This document shows positions 23,031 to 33,676 of a stretch of DNA of 64,000 bases, one piece after another (within the stretch, counting starts at the first letter, position 1; each line of letters opens with the position of its first letter). The DNA is from Siphonodentalium dalli (lineage: Eukaryota > Mollusca > Scaphopoda > Gadilida > Siphonodentaliidae). The stretch spans positions 164,011,465 through 164,075,464 of the forward strand of contig CP136068.1 of the NCBI GenBank assembly GCA_032622095.1. The letters are read 5' to 3'. A model generated the notes under the pieces. It was given only the letters and a program-made list of their open reading frames with translations, did no database searches and had not been told where the DNA came from. The translations under genes were made by a program, and so were the position numbers.

Positions 23031-24254
23031 ATTGAATATTATTTTAAATGAGCGCGGCGGACAATTACACTTTAAGCGAACACATTATTATTACAATGTG
23101 TGTATGTACACAAGGAGAGACTTTCCTCAGTCATTGTTGTAAAATCAAACTAAGGGAACAATATCAACATACTGTTGGTGTGAAATTTCCAACAATCTAG
23201 TGTGAGGTATGAAATTTGTAACTGTTGAAAAATTTGACCAAAGTTCTGTTTAATATTTTATTGTGCATCCCATATATACATTTCAAACAAATTTGTTTAT
23301 AACAGACTGATGTAGGATGAACGAATGGGGATTGGAGCACAAGTTATAGCAACTTTGGTGGAGCTCCCAAAGTTTTGGGCATACACCAATTAAGCACCCC
23401 TCCCTGTCAAAGCCCCACCCCATCCACACCGCCCATCACGCTTTAACATATCAATGATTCAGTTGAACGTGATTTCATAAGATATGTTCATGTCTGGGCG
23501 AAAACCACGCTTAAACGTCCCTTAGGCGGGACTTTCGAGGAAGAAATATGTTGGTGCTGACATCGAAACATTGTCCCACCTGGATATTTCAGTCATGGCC
23601 CTGTATTAATTAAATGAATAACATCTCGTAATCTCCTGAGAGTAGATTTCTATTACCATTGATTATTTATATAGGCAGGCATGATTATGATATTACACCC
23701 CTCGGACTTTCAATATTTGGTTTCTGCCAATTAATGTCACTTACAATTATTAGTAGGTATTTATTGTATTATTTCTTAATATACCTGTTGTATTAATTAT
23801 GTAATGGCATAAGCTACAGTCATTGTCTGGTTTAAACTGTCAAATACACAAGACAATATTCAGCCCAAAGTGCATAAACCGTTCGAATAAATCTTATGTA
23901 TAGAACCGTCACAGCCATTATTGGCTTGAAACCGTAACACGCACACGTGTTGATTACGAGGCTATAACTGTTCCAAATTATCAACGGCTATCGGGATATT
24001 TTCTCACCTATTTTACAGAAGAATAACACGGGTATACTTTACACTCAGGGTTCGTGTACACAATGCGTTTCATATTTTATTCCCCCACCAAAAACAAAGG
24101 AATTGCGTTTACGTGGCTTGATTTTCTGTGATAACATGTTGATATTTACGCGTTAATTCGCTAATCAGCCTCTGTTCATTTAGGAAAGTATAATACATTC
24201 AAGATATCTATAAGTATCCGTGATTTTATACCGAAAATATTATTTTTAATCATA
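23031..24254. other. Interior of the 3.1-kb element, no gene seen
   Basis: Positions 23170-23245 (TGAAATTTCCAAC, TGAAATTTGTAACTGTTGAA, TTTGACCAAA) resemble part of the hAT-like MITE at 60240-60320. Nothing else was recognised. Confidence 0.5.
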
Positions 24255-24716
24255 AGGAACCGTAACAAATCAGTCAAGAGCCATCACAATACCGGCGATA
24301 GAACGACTTTCGATGTAACAGTTCCTGCAAGGTGATATTTACTGGTAATCGCTGAGCGGTCAACAACATTCCAAATGTTTCCCTCGAGGGTAACAAGTTA
24401 TTTGCGACCCGCCATGTGACGCTCTCTCAACCAATCAGACGAGAGGAGAATGGGATGAAGGATAACAAAATCTATTATATAACTACACTATATATAGTTA
24501 TATATACAAATGTAGGTATTGCAGCTATATCTGGGATTAGTTCAATGCCTTTATATAGTTGTGTTGAATGGATGAGGGTTACGACCACCCTTTTCGGACA
24601 CCGGATTCGGGGTATGTTACAGCGTATTCCGGACGCCAGACCAGCGTACGCCGGATGCCATCGGGCTCATATTTCGGACGACGGATGCTTCCATTGATAT
24701 TCTTTTTTGACGTTAA

Positions 24717-25184
24717 CCCTTTCAGTGCCAGGGGCCGATCTCATCGGCCCTAATTTACGATCTGTAAAATCGGCCCTAAAAAATATTAAAAAATTTGTTT
24801 TTTGTTTTTTTTAGATGTTTTTGGGTTGAATTTTTTTTTTTTGGGGTATGCTTAAGCATGCTATAGCGAATTTAAAAACAAACTGGATAAAACCTATGGG
24901 GCATGTTATAACTAAAAACTATCACCAAGTATTCATAGTAATAATTTTGATGACCATGAAAAACGTAAGATTCCCTGGCACTAAACCTACAAAATAAGTC
25001 TGTTAAAGAATATAAGAACAAATTATTAAAATTGTAAAAAATAATAACAAATGATGAAAAATTGTCAGGCCAATGCATTCTCTTATATATGCGAGACGAC
25101 CTATGGTCGACTCGCATATATAAGAGAATGCTTTGGCACAGGGTATATGGGTTGATACAAAAATCGGACTTGGCACTGAAAGGG
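24717..25184. mobile_element. TTAA-flanked MITE (family 1), with empty site in the window
   Basis: TTAA at 24713-24716 and 25185-25188 flanks ends CCCTTTCAGTGCCA and TGGCACTGAAAGGG. The paralogous copy of Z at about 48938-48950 reads GACGTTAAATACCG with a single TTAA, the expected empty site. The element contains GGGCCGATCTCATCGGCCC near its left end and one complete long hairpin (25072-25137). It is piggyBac-type and non-autonomous. Confidence 0.93.
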
Positions 25185-25256
25185 TTAAACACCGAAAAAC
25201 AACCAAGTTCAGTCAGCTGATTTATATTTCTTTGCTCGAACATAATATGACATAAA

Positions 25257-26100
25257 TTTACCTCCGTACGTCTGGTAACATTGGTTTTTACCTCCGTACG
25301 TCTGGTAACATTGGTTTTACCTCCGTACGTCTGGTAACATTGGTTTTACCTCCGTAGGTCTGGTAACATTGGTTTTACCTCTGTACGCCTGGTAACATTG
25401 GTTTTACCTCCGTACGTCTGGTAACATTGGTTTTACCTCTGTACGTCTGGTAACATTTGTTTTACCTCCGTACGTCTGGTAACATTGGTTATACCTCCGT
25501 ACGTCTGGTAACATTGGTTTTACCTCCGTACGTCTGGTTACATTGGTTTTACCTCCGTACGTCTGGTAACATTGGTTTTACCTCCGTACGTCTGGTAACA
25601 TTGGTTTTACCTCCGTACGTCTGGTAACATTGGTTTTACCTCCGTACGTCTGGTAACATTGGTTTTACCTCCATACGTCTGGTAACATTGGTTTTACCTC
25701 CGTACGTCTGGTAACATTGGTATTACCTCCGTACGCCTGGTTACATTGGTTTTACCTCCGTACGTCTGGTAACATTGGTTTTACCTCCGTACGTCTGGTA
25801 ACATTGATTTTACCTCCGTACGTCTGGTAACATTGGTTTTACCTCCGTACGTCTGGTAACATTGGTTTTACCTCCGTACGTCTGGTAACGTTGGTTTTAC
25901 CTCCGTACGTCTGGTAACGTTGGTTTTACCTCCGTACGTCTGGTAACATTGGTTTTACCTCCGTACGTCTGGTAACATTGGTTTTACCTCCGTACGTCTG
26001 GTAACATTGGTTTTACCTCCGTACGTCTGGTAACATTGGTTTTACCTCCGTACGTCTGGTAACATTGGTTTTACCTCCGTACGTCTGGTAACATTGGTTT
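25257..26100. repeat. 29-bp satellite, about 29 copies
   Basis: The unit is TTTTACCTCCGTACGTCTGG followed by TAACATTGG. Copies are very homogeneous, so the array is probably young. It sits inside repeat Z. The equivalent place in Z copy B carries the Helitron-like pair instead. Confidence 0.97.
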
Positions 26101-26164
26101 GCGATCGCATGCTATGGCTTGTTTCAGCATAAGCGTACACCAGTGTATGCATATATGTGCTAAC

Positions 26165-27287
26165 ATATTTTGTTATCCTTCATCCCATTTCATCCCATTT
26201 TCCTCTCTTCTGATTGGTTGAGAGTGCGTCACATGGCGGGCCGTAAATCACCATATTACCCTCGAGGGTAACATTGTCTCAGTTATTGACCGCTCAGCTG
26301 TTACCAGTAAACACATAACTACGAAGAACTCAACGCGCAGAGATTCTCTGACAGCTCTATAATAATTTCGAAAAACACTGCTTTTATAAACCCCACTATT
26401 TCATAACAACCGCGAACTGTGATGTTTGCTAATTTGCATAATTGTGTGGTTTTTTTATTTGCAATTAAAGCACGCTATGTATAAATGGTGTTATCACCGA
26501 CACAAATCCGTTATAAGGTATAATGTTCCAATTGGACCTTTTTATATCAATAATAAAGACCGTGGGACAAATAGATAAACCTTATTATGCAATTGGTATG
26601 TGATGCAGACAATTGCACATACGATGTACATAAGTTACAACTACGTTTATGTACTAGATCAAATAGCCACTCTTTGATGTTTATCAATTGACTATTTCTT
26701 TTCTTCAATACATTCCTCAGACTTCAGAGAATATCCATATGTTGCGTAACGATCTGTGGTATATGTCAATTTCTTTTTGTACCACTACAACGTGTTAGTT
26801 TCACATTTTAGCAATCTGGAAATTAACACGTCTGTCGGCGTCTTCACGCTCATTTGAAACGAAACCGAACATTTCGCTGCATGGCTACTCAACTTCGAAA
26901 TTGCTTTACTCCTCTTTCCGTGAACCGATTTCCACCATGCAACCAGCAAACTGACCGGAGAATAGCTGCACAAACGACGGGTCTGTTAATTGATCCAGAT
27001 TATGAATGTTTTATTTTCTAATTAGCGATGATTCCAACATAAAATTAACTTTTCGAACTGGATTAAAGAATATATGCGCGCATTTATGCCTGCTATTAAG
27101 GAGGTCCGTGTGTACTCCTTTGTCGGATAACAAAACGGTTATCACCCTTGTTTTCGTGAGGCACGGGGATTTGTCGCCGCTCTCGACCTGGAATGTCACC
27201 CTCGGGCATGGCGGCCTCGGGAGACATTCCGGGTCTCGAGCGGGCGACAAATCCCCGTGTCTCACTCAATCGCGGGCGATAACTGTA
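26165..27287 (-). mobile_element. Element Y, 1.12 kb, inverted relative of X
   Basis: Y lies exactly between repeats Z and W. In the paralogous locus (about 49985-50010) Z continues into W through TCAGAATATATTTTCAG with nothing between, so Y is an insertion. The ends read TTTGTTATCCTTCATCCC and GGGCGATAACTGTATAATAT and share only GTTATC when inverted. A subterminal hairpin lies at about 27165-27265. Open frames at 27006-27326 follow that palindrome on both strands and are not genes. Confidence 0.8.
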
Positions 27288-28060
27288 TAATATTTTCAGT
27301 AAAAAAAGGCTGAATCTTTCAGTCAAGCTGCTAATTCATATCATTACTATCCAATATATGAGACTAATTTCAATGTATAATGGAAACTGTTGCTTCATTT
27401 ATCATCAGGTTATTTGCAATAAATTTAGTTAAGGATTATTCCTGATGCCAGGGTCTGTTTAAGCCGGATTCAAGGGAATGGGGGCGGGTCGTTGTCTTCG
27501 TGAATGGACCAGGGGATGGGGGCGGATCGTTGTCTTCATGGATGGCCGGATTCCAGTGGAAGGGGTGGGTCGTTGTCTTCACGGATGGACAAAATAACCA
27601 CATACACATATCTGCATACTCAACTTTATTTTGGGCGATTTTTGAAATGTACAATAAATTATTTCCAGGTTATCAAATAATTATTTTTAAATATGATCTC
27701 GTTTGGTGAATATACGTGGTTATGTAGGCTCTGCGTCGATCCAGAAAACAGAAAAGTCTTGCTATATGTTGGATTGTAGGTGCTTTTTCTCTGTAACAAG
27801 ATTGTTTTTCTCTGTAAAACAAGATTGTAGAAGATTAAGAATATGCGTATGTTTAATCAGCTATTCCTTATATGTTTAATCAGCTGTGATTTATTTTCGA
27901 ACGAAAATTGATTTAGTTTCTCACATCCAGGTCCGGGATGAAGAGCGACAAATCTGAAAAGTTCAACGATATCGGATGATGATACTAAAATATGAAATGG
28001 ACACCGGTGTGTGTGTGTGATCATACATGTAGGATTCATGACCAGAAACCCACGTCACCA
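27288..28060 (+). repeat. Dispersed repeat W, copy A
   Basis: From TTTCAGTAAAAAAAGGCTGA to AATCAAGTGCTAAA it is homologous to 49990-50660. It includes three local copies of a GGGGGCGG, TCGTTGTCTTC, TGGATGG unit near 27475-27590. No gene is called. Confidence 0.85.
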
Positions 28061-28620
28061 ATCAAGTGCTAAATGCACGAATGCGAATGCCATAATAATA
28101 GCGTAGATGCATCACTTCTGCGTAGAAAATAACCTCATATAGGGAACTTCATTTACGACTGCCATCTTGGAAGCCATCCTCAATAAATAAAGGTTCACAT
28201 GGATGCAAAGTTTAGTTGGGCTTGAATGTAGAGTTTTGTTATTTGCTACAGACGAATACTAACCGAAAAAGCGTTAGTGTGTATATGTAGGCCAGACATA
28301 GAACGTTCGTCAATGTATGATCCAACTGTCCTTTTTATGCTTTTTTGGGGTGTTAAGTTTACGATATTGTGTCCATATGATTGGCACCTCCAAAGCAACA
28401 ACAAAAATTTACACAAACATGCCAACAGTTAATTTTAGATCGAAGAAGATCCTAACATGTTTTAACAAATACATGTTTGTGTGGTTCTCATGATCCGGTT
28501 GTTTGGAGAAAAAAATATTTTTGCGAAAAATACACTTCTCTCGACCATTACATAGACTGTAGTTTCTGTCTTCGTGTGTGTATATCCAGTTGTGCCTAAA
28601 CTCAATTACAATGGCAATTT
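28061..28620. other. Intergenic, no feature seen
   Basis: No repeat or convincing open frame. A 74-codon minus-strand frame (28409-28633) lacks recognisable features. Confidence 0.5.
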
Positions 28621-28796
28621 TTTTGAGTGCCACGGGCCGATCTCATCGGCCCTAAACCTACAAAATAAGTCTGTTAAAGAATATAAGAATAAATTATTAA
28701 AATTGTACAAAATTGTAAAAAAAAATAATAAATAAATAAATAAATTGTTAGGCCAATGCATTCTCTTATATATGCGAGGCGACCTATGGTCCGTTA
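28621..28796. mobile_element. TTAA MITE family 1, truncated
   Basis: It matches 57675-57830 from GAGTGCCACGGGCCGATCTC to the first half of the long hairpin, then stops at GGTCCGTTAAATC. The right hairpin arm and right end are missing, and the left end lacks its CCC and TTAA. Confidence 0.85.
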
Positions 28797-28878
28797 AATC
28801 TGTATTGGCATTATGAGCAAAATCTCAACTGTCCCCAAAATTGCAATAAAATAGTTTTTTTCGTGGTAGTGTTTTTTG

Positions 28879-28929
28879 ATGTGTTGCCACTTGGCACGAT
28901 TGTCGCAATCGTGCCAGGTGGCAACACAT
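28879..28929. repeat. Near-perfect short hairpin
   Basis: ATGTGTTGCCACTTGGCACG followed by ATTG pairs with CAATCGTGCCAGGTGGCAAC followed by ACAT. The loop is TCG and there is one mismatch. Confidence 0.9.
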
Positions 28930-29127
28930 TAGAAAATACCGAGACATGTTGAGGGCTCGTCCATGCAGGGACAACATATATTTTCCGAAATCCGTAGCAG
29001 CGTAAATGCAGTTATAATCGAACAGTTTGTACACTGTGCTTTATGGTAAATTTGTCTTCAAACTGTTTCGGTTAAAACTCGTTACCTTAATCTGAACAAG
29101 AGTCAATCTTATAATTTAATCCCACCA

Positions 29128-29300
29128 GTCCATTATCTTATATATGCGAGTTTCCCCACAGAGAGCCTCTTATCTATAGGAGGATACACTTGCTGAGAAG
29201 GTAAAGGTAAATATTGTTAGGCCAATGTATTCTCTGATATATGCCAGGCTCCCTATACGACAGACTCGCATATCTAAGATAATGCATTGGTACAGGGGTT
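29128..29300. repeat. Two degenerate hairpin modules
   Basis: CATTATCTTATATATGCGAG at 29133 and GCCAATGTATTCTCTGATAT at 29220, with ATCTAAGATAATGCATTGG near 29290, are decayed versions of the long hairpin module of the TTAA MITEs. Confidence 0.7.
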
Positions 29301-29334
29301 TCGCTCAATTTCAGGAAGCTCCAGTCATATAAGG

Positions 29335-30040
29335 GTATACATGTGTACGTACACCAACTCAGTATATATGTGTACGTACACCAACTCGGTATATATGTGT
29401 ACGTACACCAACTCGGTACATACATGTACGTATGCGCGTGTATGTACATTAACTCATACTTTATAACTAGGCATATATGTGTACGTACACCAACTCGGTA
29501 TATGTGCGTGTACGTACCCCAACTCGGTATATGTGCGTGTACGTACACCAACTCAGTATATATATGTACGTACACCAACTCAGTATACATGTGTACGTAC
29601 ACCAACTCAGTATATATATGTGCGTACACCAACTCGGTATATACATGTACGTATGCGCGTGTATGTACATTAACTCATACTTTATAACTAGGCATATATG
29701 TGTACGTACACCAACTCGGTATATGTGCGTGTACGTACCCCAAATCGGTATATATGTGTACGTACACCACTCAGTATATATGTGTACGTACACCAACTCA
29801 GTATATATGTGCACGTACACCAACTCGGTATATACATGTACGTATGCGCGTGTATGTACATTAACTCGTACTTTATAACTAAGTATATATGTATACGTAC
29901 ACCAACTCTGTATATGTGCGTGTACGTACCCCAACTTGGTATATATGTGCGTGTACGTACACCAACGCATATGTAAGTGAACGTACCCTAACTCAGTATA
30001 CATGTGTACGTACACCAACTCAGTATATGTGTATACATAC
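29335..30040. repeat. 27-bp minisatellite abutting a stop codon, with higher-order structure
   Basis: The unit is TATATATGTGTACGTACACC then AACTCGG. A longer cassette containing TATGCGCGTGTATGTACATT recurs at 29431, 29652 and 29843 (spacing 221 and 191). The array runs without a gap into the stop codon of the gene at 30041-30457. A shorter version lies in the same place beside the paralogue at 55396. The 27-bp period creates several false open frames. Confidence 0.95.
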
Positions 30041-30457
30041 CTAACTCAGTATGTCCGGGTACGCATCTTGGAGGAATGTCTTGATGCTGGTACACATTTC
30101 GCCGAATAATTCTTCCACCTTTTGCTGTGATGGGACGGGGAACTCCTCGTCTGGGTACTTTTCCTTCACGTCACTGATTAAATCTCCCATATGATCGATG
30201 GTTTTACTGATGTCTTCATTCTTCTCCATGCGCACGCAAACTTCCATGATCGTCTTCAATGGGTTTTCATCTTCCTCTACGTCTCCCTCAGTATGTTCGT
30301 CTCCCATTCCGCGTTTTGACTCCAGTTCGTTGGCTAAGTCATTAAATCTGGATAGCCTCTCTTCATTTCTTCGAATTAACTTAGCACGCTTAGCTGTGTA
30401 ATGTGGTGAAAGGGCTACAGCAACGCCACATATAGCAAGAATGATCACTATACGCAT
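30041..30457 (-). CDS. Small secreted protein, 138 residues, paralogue 1
   Basis: The family was not recognised. Residues 1-16 form a signal peptide (MRIVIILAICGVAVAL), so the product is probably secreted. A basic segment follows (residues 22-36, including KRAKLIRR), then an acidic stretch (DEHTEGDVEEDEN, 53-65), then a helical C-terminal half with two cysteines (C74, C122) and the motif KYPDEEFPVPSQQKVEEL. The paralogue at 55396-55845 differs at only 9 of the last 114 residues, while flanking DNA carries many indels, which supports selection on the protein. The start aligns with the second Met of the paralogue. A conserved TTCTCTTTTTAG lies 15 bases upstream and looks like a 3' splice site, so a 5' non-coding exon is likely. 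The stop codon is embedded in the 27-bp array. It might be a peptide precursor or extracellular protein; no function is assigned. Confidence 0.82.
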   Translation of the reverse strand: MRIVIILAICGVAVALSPHYTAKRAKLIRRNEERLSRFNDLANELESKRGMGDEHTEGDVEEDENPLKTIMEVCVRMEKNEDISKTIDHMGDLISDVKEKYPDEEFPVPSQQKVEELFGEMCTSIKTFLQDAYPDILS

Positions 30458-30472
30458 TTTCGTGTATTTTCA

Positions 30473-30486
30473 CTAAAAAGAGAATT
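30473..30486 (-). other. Probable 3' splice site upstream of the start codon
   Basis: On the minus strand the sequence is TTCTCTTTTTAG followed by the exon start TGAAAATACACGAAA and then ATG. The paralogue has TTCTCTTTTCAG at the same position (55855-55868). Preservation of the pyrimidine tract and AG supports an intron in the 5' leader. The upstream exon was not identified. Confidence 0.6.
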
Positions 30487-31087
30487 TAAAAACAATAAAT
30501 CATACGAAGTAATTAACTTTTAAACCCCGGAATCACCCCTCTCGTTTTGGTACGCGGGATTTAGGCCATTTCCAGGCGATACGTGGGGTTTATACCATTC
30601 TGAAAATGTTTAAGTCCCACTTAATTTTCGAACCCCTAGATCACATATTAAATATATGCCATATTATATACCATTTGAAAGAGGAAGCTCCAAAACATTG
30701 TATTGTCAACTTATCCAGCGTAATAAACTTTGATCATGTTGTTTTTTGTTGAGGTACCCCGATGTGTTATTTGTGGTTAAGTTTCATATGGATTGTAGTG
30801 CAAAGTTAATTATCTTCAATAGAAGAGGAATAACTCTATATATTAGTTTTAATTATATTGCATTCTTGGAGCGAGACGGTGGAAATGTTTCCATGATATC
30901 GGCTATTGTATATTACTCTATGTGCACCTTCTGAGACACAGACGTTCAAAATGGTGATGATTTATAGTATTTTAATCATGTGTTATGTCATATGTTGTTA
31001 ATAAACCGTATGCCAAGAACTATAAAAAAAATTAATCGGTGACTCGATAATTAAATGCGCCTTTAACTCAGGATTTATCTGCCCGCT
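30487..31087 (-). other. Duplicated 5' flank of the secreted-protein gene
   Basis: This is homologous to 55869-56585 plus 57308-57556. It includes one copy of the CCAGGCGATACG, GGGTTTATACC unit, which is expanded to about 12 copies in the other segment. No coding exon was recognised. It probably holds the leader intron and promoter. Confidence 0.6.
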
Positions 31088-31091
31088 TTAA

Positions 31092-31545
31092 CCCTTTGAG
31101 TGTCAGGGGCCGATCTCATCGGCCCTAATTTACGGTCTGTAAAATCGGCCCTAAAAAAAAATTAAAAAAACTTTTTTTTGTTTGTTTTTGGGTTGAATTT
31201 TTTTGGGTATGCTTAATCATGCTATAGGGAATTTAAAAACAAACTGGATAACACCTTAGGGGCATGTTATAACTCAAAACTATCACCAAGTATTCATAGC
31301 AATAATTTTGATGCCCATAAAAAACATAAGATTCCCTGGCACTAAACCTACTAAATATACATGTTAAAGAATATAAGAAAAAATTATTAAAATTGTAAAA
31401 AATAATAACGAATGATGAAAAATTGTTAGGCCAATGCATTCTCTTATGTATGCGAGGCGACCTATGGTCGACTCGCATATATAAGAGAATGCATTGGCAC
31501 AGGGTATATGGGTTGATACAAAAATCGTACCTGGCACTGAAAGGG
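31092..31545. mobile_element. TTAA-flanked MITE family 1
   Basis: TTAA at 31088-31091 and 31546-31549 flanks CCCTTTGAGTGTCAGG and CCTGGCACTGAAAGGG. The duplicated segment at 57556-57559 shows CTTTAACCGTTGAG without the element, a probable empty site. It contains one long hairpin (31432-31497). Confidence 0.9.
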
Positions 31546-31679
31546 TTAACAGGTAGCAGGATTCAACATAGAGTCTTGTACGCAGCATTTATAGAACACA
31601 GTTTTTTTGTTTTATGGTGCCCATATTCAGAATGAACAATGGGTGATGCCACAGTGTCCTGGGCCCACAAACAAGTATG

Positions 31680-32046
31680 TTTTTGCACGGTATGTTTTTG
31701 CGGCCATTTCGTCATAGAAGACCACATGGTGCCAGAATATGAACGGAACCGTGCACATAACATGCATCTTTACCAAACTGAAAGACACGAGAAGTAACAT
31801 TTATCTAATTCCACTAGTAACAATGTTATGGGAATTTGCCTTCAAATACCTGTATGATTTATTCTTGCGAGATAATTGCATGATATTTACAGGCAAATTC
31901 CGGTAGCAATGTTACTAGTGGAACTACAGAGATTTAACTTCGCGCGTAGTTAGCTGTAGCACAGATGCACTTTATATGCTCGTTTCCGTTCATATTATGG
32001 CACCATATCGTGTTCTACGACAAAATGCCTGCAAACCATACCGTGC
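31680..32046. mobile_element. Palindromic MITE family 3, copy 2
   Basis: It matches 5822-6188 throughout (TGCACGGTATGTTTTTGCGG, TATGAACGGAACCGTGCACA, AGGCAAATTCC, AAACCATACCGTGCA). The outer AGGSTACGTT ends are absent, so it is truncated on both sides or is a shorter subfamily. Confidence 0.88.
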
Positions 32047-32507
32047 ATTTCTGAGTATTTCTGAGTATTTCGGAACAAATAAGGTATACACGTGTTTTAA
32101 AAATAAAATAGCATATGCTCGTAAAAGTCAAAATGCTACTGTTGTGTCAATTCCTCATATATTATGATTGGGTATGTTTGCCATTTTGAAAGCGTGATAC
32201 TCACAACCACAAAAACCACATGATTCCCCACCGTGTTAGTGTAAATTTAAATTACTAAGTATCCATAGTTTTTTAACTCGTACGCAAACAAATATAATTT
32301 CCAGGCATAAACATATAGTCTCTGCCACAGACTATGCAGGCAATTTTGGTCAAGTTTGAAATGTATTGAAGATAGCCTATCGTAATCATTTGTGTTTTAA
32401 TAAATTGCGTTCATAATATACGACCAGCATTCTTCTGATAAAAGCAAAATATTCGTGTTTCATCACTTGATCGGAGGCACTTGTGACCCGCCATATCAAA
32501 TCCAGTC
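32047..32507. other. Intergenic, no feature seen
   Basis: No gene or repeat recognised. The last 20 bp (CCGCCATATCAAATCCAGTC) recur at 33249. Confidence 0.5.
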
Positions 32508-32902
32508 GTAAGTCGGGATTTTTTGACCCTGTGCCAATGCATTCGCTTATATATGCGAGTCGACCATAGAGAATGCATTGGCCTAACAATTTTGTATCAT
32601 GTTTTTTAAATAAATGTTTCTTACAATTTTTAGGACATAAAATAAAAAACATCCATTACCCTGCAGGGAGCCCCACGCATATATAGAAGCATATAGAAGA
32701 GTGTCGTCTGCTCATGTTTGTCTGGGGCTCTGTATGGGTGAAATTATAAAATTGTTAAAGAATACAAGAAAAAATTATTAAAATTGTAAAAAATTGTTAG
32801 GCCAATGCATTCTCTTTTATATTCGAGGCGACCTATGGTCGACTCGCATATATAAGAGAATGCATTGGCACAGGGTAGAAAAATCCCTATCATACTATTC
32901 TA
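32508..32902. mobile_element. Double-hairpin element (family 4), copy 1
   Basis: It runs from TAAGTCGGGATTTTTTGACC followed by CTGTGCC to GGCACAGGGTAGAAAAATCC. The left hairpin is shortened (CGACCATAGAGAATGC) and the right one (about 32803-32869) is complete. The interior contains ACCCTGCAGGGAGCCCCACG and GTTTGTCTGGGGCTCTGTAT. The same interior lies in the opposite orientation in copy 2. Confidence 0.85.
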
Positions 32903-33255
32903 TAGCAGTGAGTATTGAACGCTTTGATGTTGTAGATAACAAAATAAATGATGATCGGTCACATTCGTGAGACTGCTCTGAGTACATATGTGTTTGATCT
33001 AGAAAAGGTCACATAATCAATCCTTCTCTACTATATCACATTTAACTGTTTTTAATTACAATATATCACACGATTCAAGATAAACAGTACAGAAAAAACT
33101 GCGTTACTTTTCCATTTGCGGACGCCCAAATGTCCAGCTCACACAGTTGCACGAGAACCTACTTTCGCTTGCTCTCTCGTAATATAAATTAGAGAGAATT
33201 CGTACATCTCTGATCAAACGTTTCTATTATACGCTGCAATCATTCTTCCCGCCAT
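32903..33255. other. Intergenic, no feature seen
   Basis: Spacer between the two double-hairpin elements. No open frame or repeat of note. Confidence 0.5.
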
Positions 33256-33676
33256 ATCAAATCCAGTCATAAGCCGGGATTTTTTTACCCGGTACCAAAG
33301 CATTCTCTTATATATGCGAGTCGACCATAGGTCGCCTCGCATATATAAGAGAATGCATTGGCCTAACAATTTTTTACAATTTTGATAAAACAAAATTGTA
33401 TTCTTTAACAATTTTATAATTTCACCCATACAGAGCCCCAGACAAACATGAGCAGACGACATTCTTCTATATGATTCTATATATGTGTGGGGCTCCCTGC
33501 AGGGTAATGGATGTTTTTTATTTATGTCCTAAAAATTGTAAGAAACATTTATTTAAAAAAATTGATAAAAAATTGTTAGGCCAATGCATTCTCTTATATA
33601 TGCGAGGCGACCTATGGTCGACTCGCATATATAAGAGAATGCATTGGCACAGGGTAAAAAAAATCCCGACTTACTT
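33256..33676. mobile_element. Double-hairpin element (family 4), copy 2, interior inverted
   Basis: The left flank is the same as for copy 1 (CATATCAAATCCAGTCATAA), and the outer ends are ATAAGCCGGGATTTTTTTAC and AAAAAAAATCCCGACTTAC. Both hairpins are complete (33292-33361 and 33583-33648). The interior, from GGCCTAACAATTT onward, is the reverse complement of copy 1 relative to the shared left flank. Confidence 0.85.

Larger units (their letters stand above)
21192..24344. mobile_element. 3.1-kb element with about 100-bp terminal inverted repeats
   Basis: The left end (GGAAATGTTACATCGGAAGT, CGTTCTATCGCCGG, TTGTGATGG, CTTGACTGATTTGT) is mirrored at 24255-24335. The uninterrupted paralogous arm at 26300-26330 lacks it: there, sequence equivalent to CGTAGTT joins directly to sequence equivalent to TTTACTGGTAA. 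The interior has no recognisable transposase, but holds a TTAA MITE (22418-22862) and a degenerate GAAGTCG repeat. It is probably a non-autonomous DNA transposon of unknown superfamily. Confidence 0.75.
20245..24478 (+). mobile_element. Element X, inverted relative of 26165-27287, split by an insertion
   Basis: Arm sequence occupies 20245-21191 and 24345-24478. It aligns as the reverse complement of 26165-27287, starting at GTTATCGCCCGCGATTGAGT and ending GGGATGAAGGATAACAAAAT. The arm includes an inner hairpin at about 20295-20395 (GGGGATTTGTCGCC, CTGGAATGTCACCC, GGGTAACATTCCAG, GGCGATAAATCCCC). The flanks share TATTATATA (near 20262 and 24472), a possible target duplication. No gene is called inside. 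Confidence 0.8.
24560..26164 (+). repeat. Dispersed repeat Z, copy A (interrupted)
   Basis: Z sequence lies at 24560-24716, 25185-25256 and 26101-26164, matching 48745-48999 plus 49947-49990. It contains a single unit at 24624-24680 (TATTCCGGACGCCAGACCAG, CGTACGCCGG, TGCCATCGGGCTCATATTTC) that is clearly related to the 45-bp satellite at 1-2355. It is interrupted by a TTAA MITE and a 29-bp satellite. Confidence 0.85.

Noticed and set aside
20245-27287. Single large foldback element
   Set aside because: The copy of repeats Z and W at 48.7-50.7 kb lacks Y, so X and Y are better explained as separate insertions of one family in opposite orientation.
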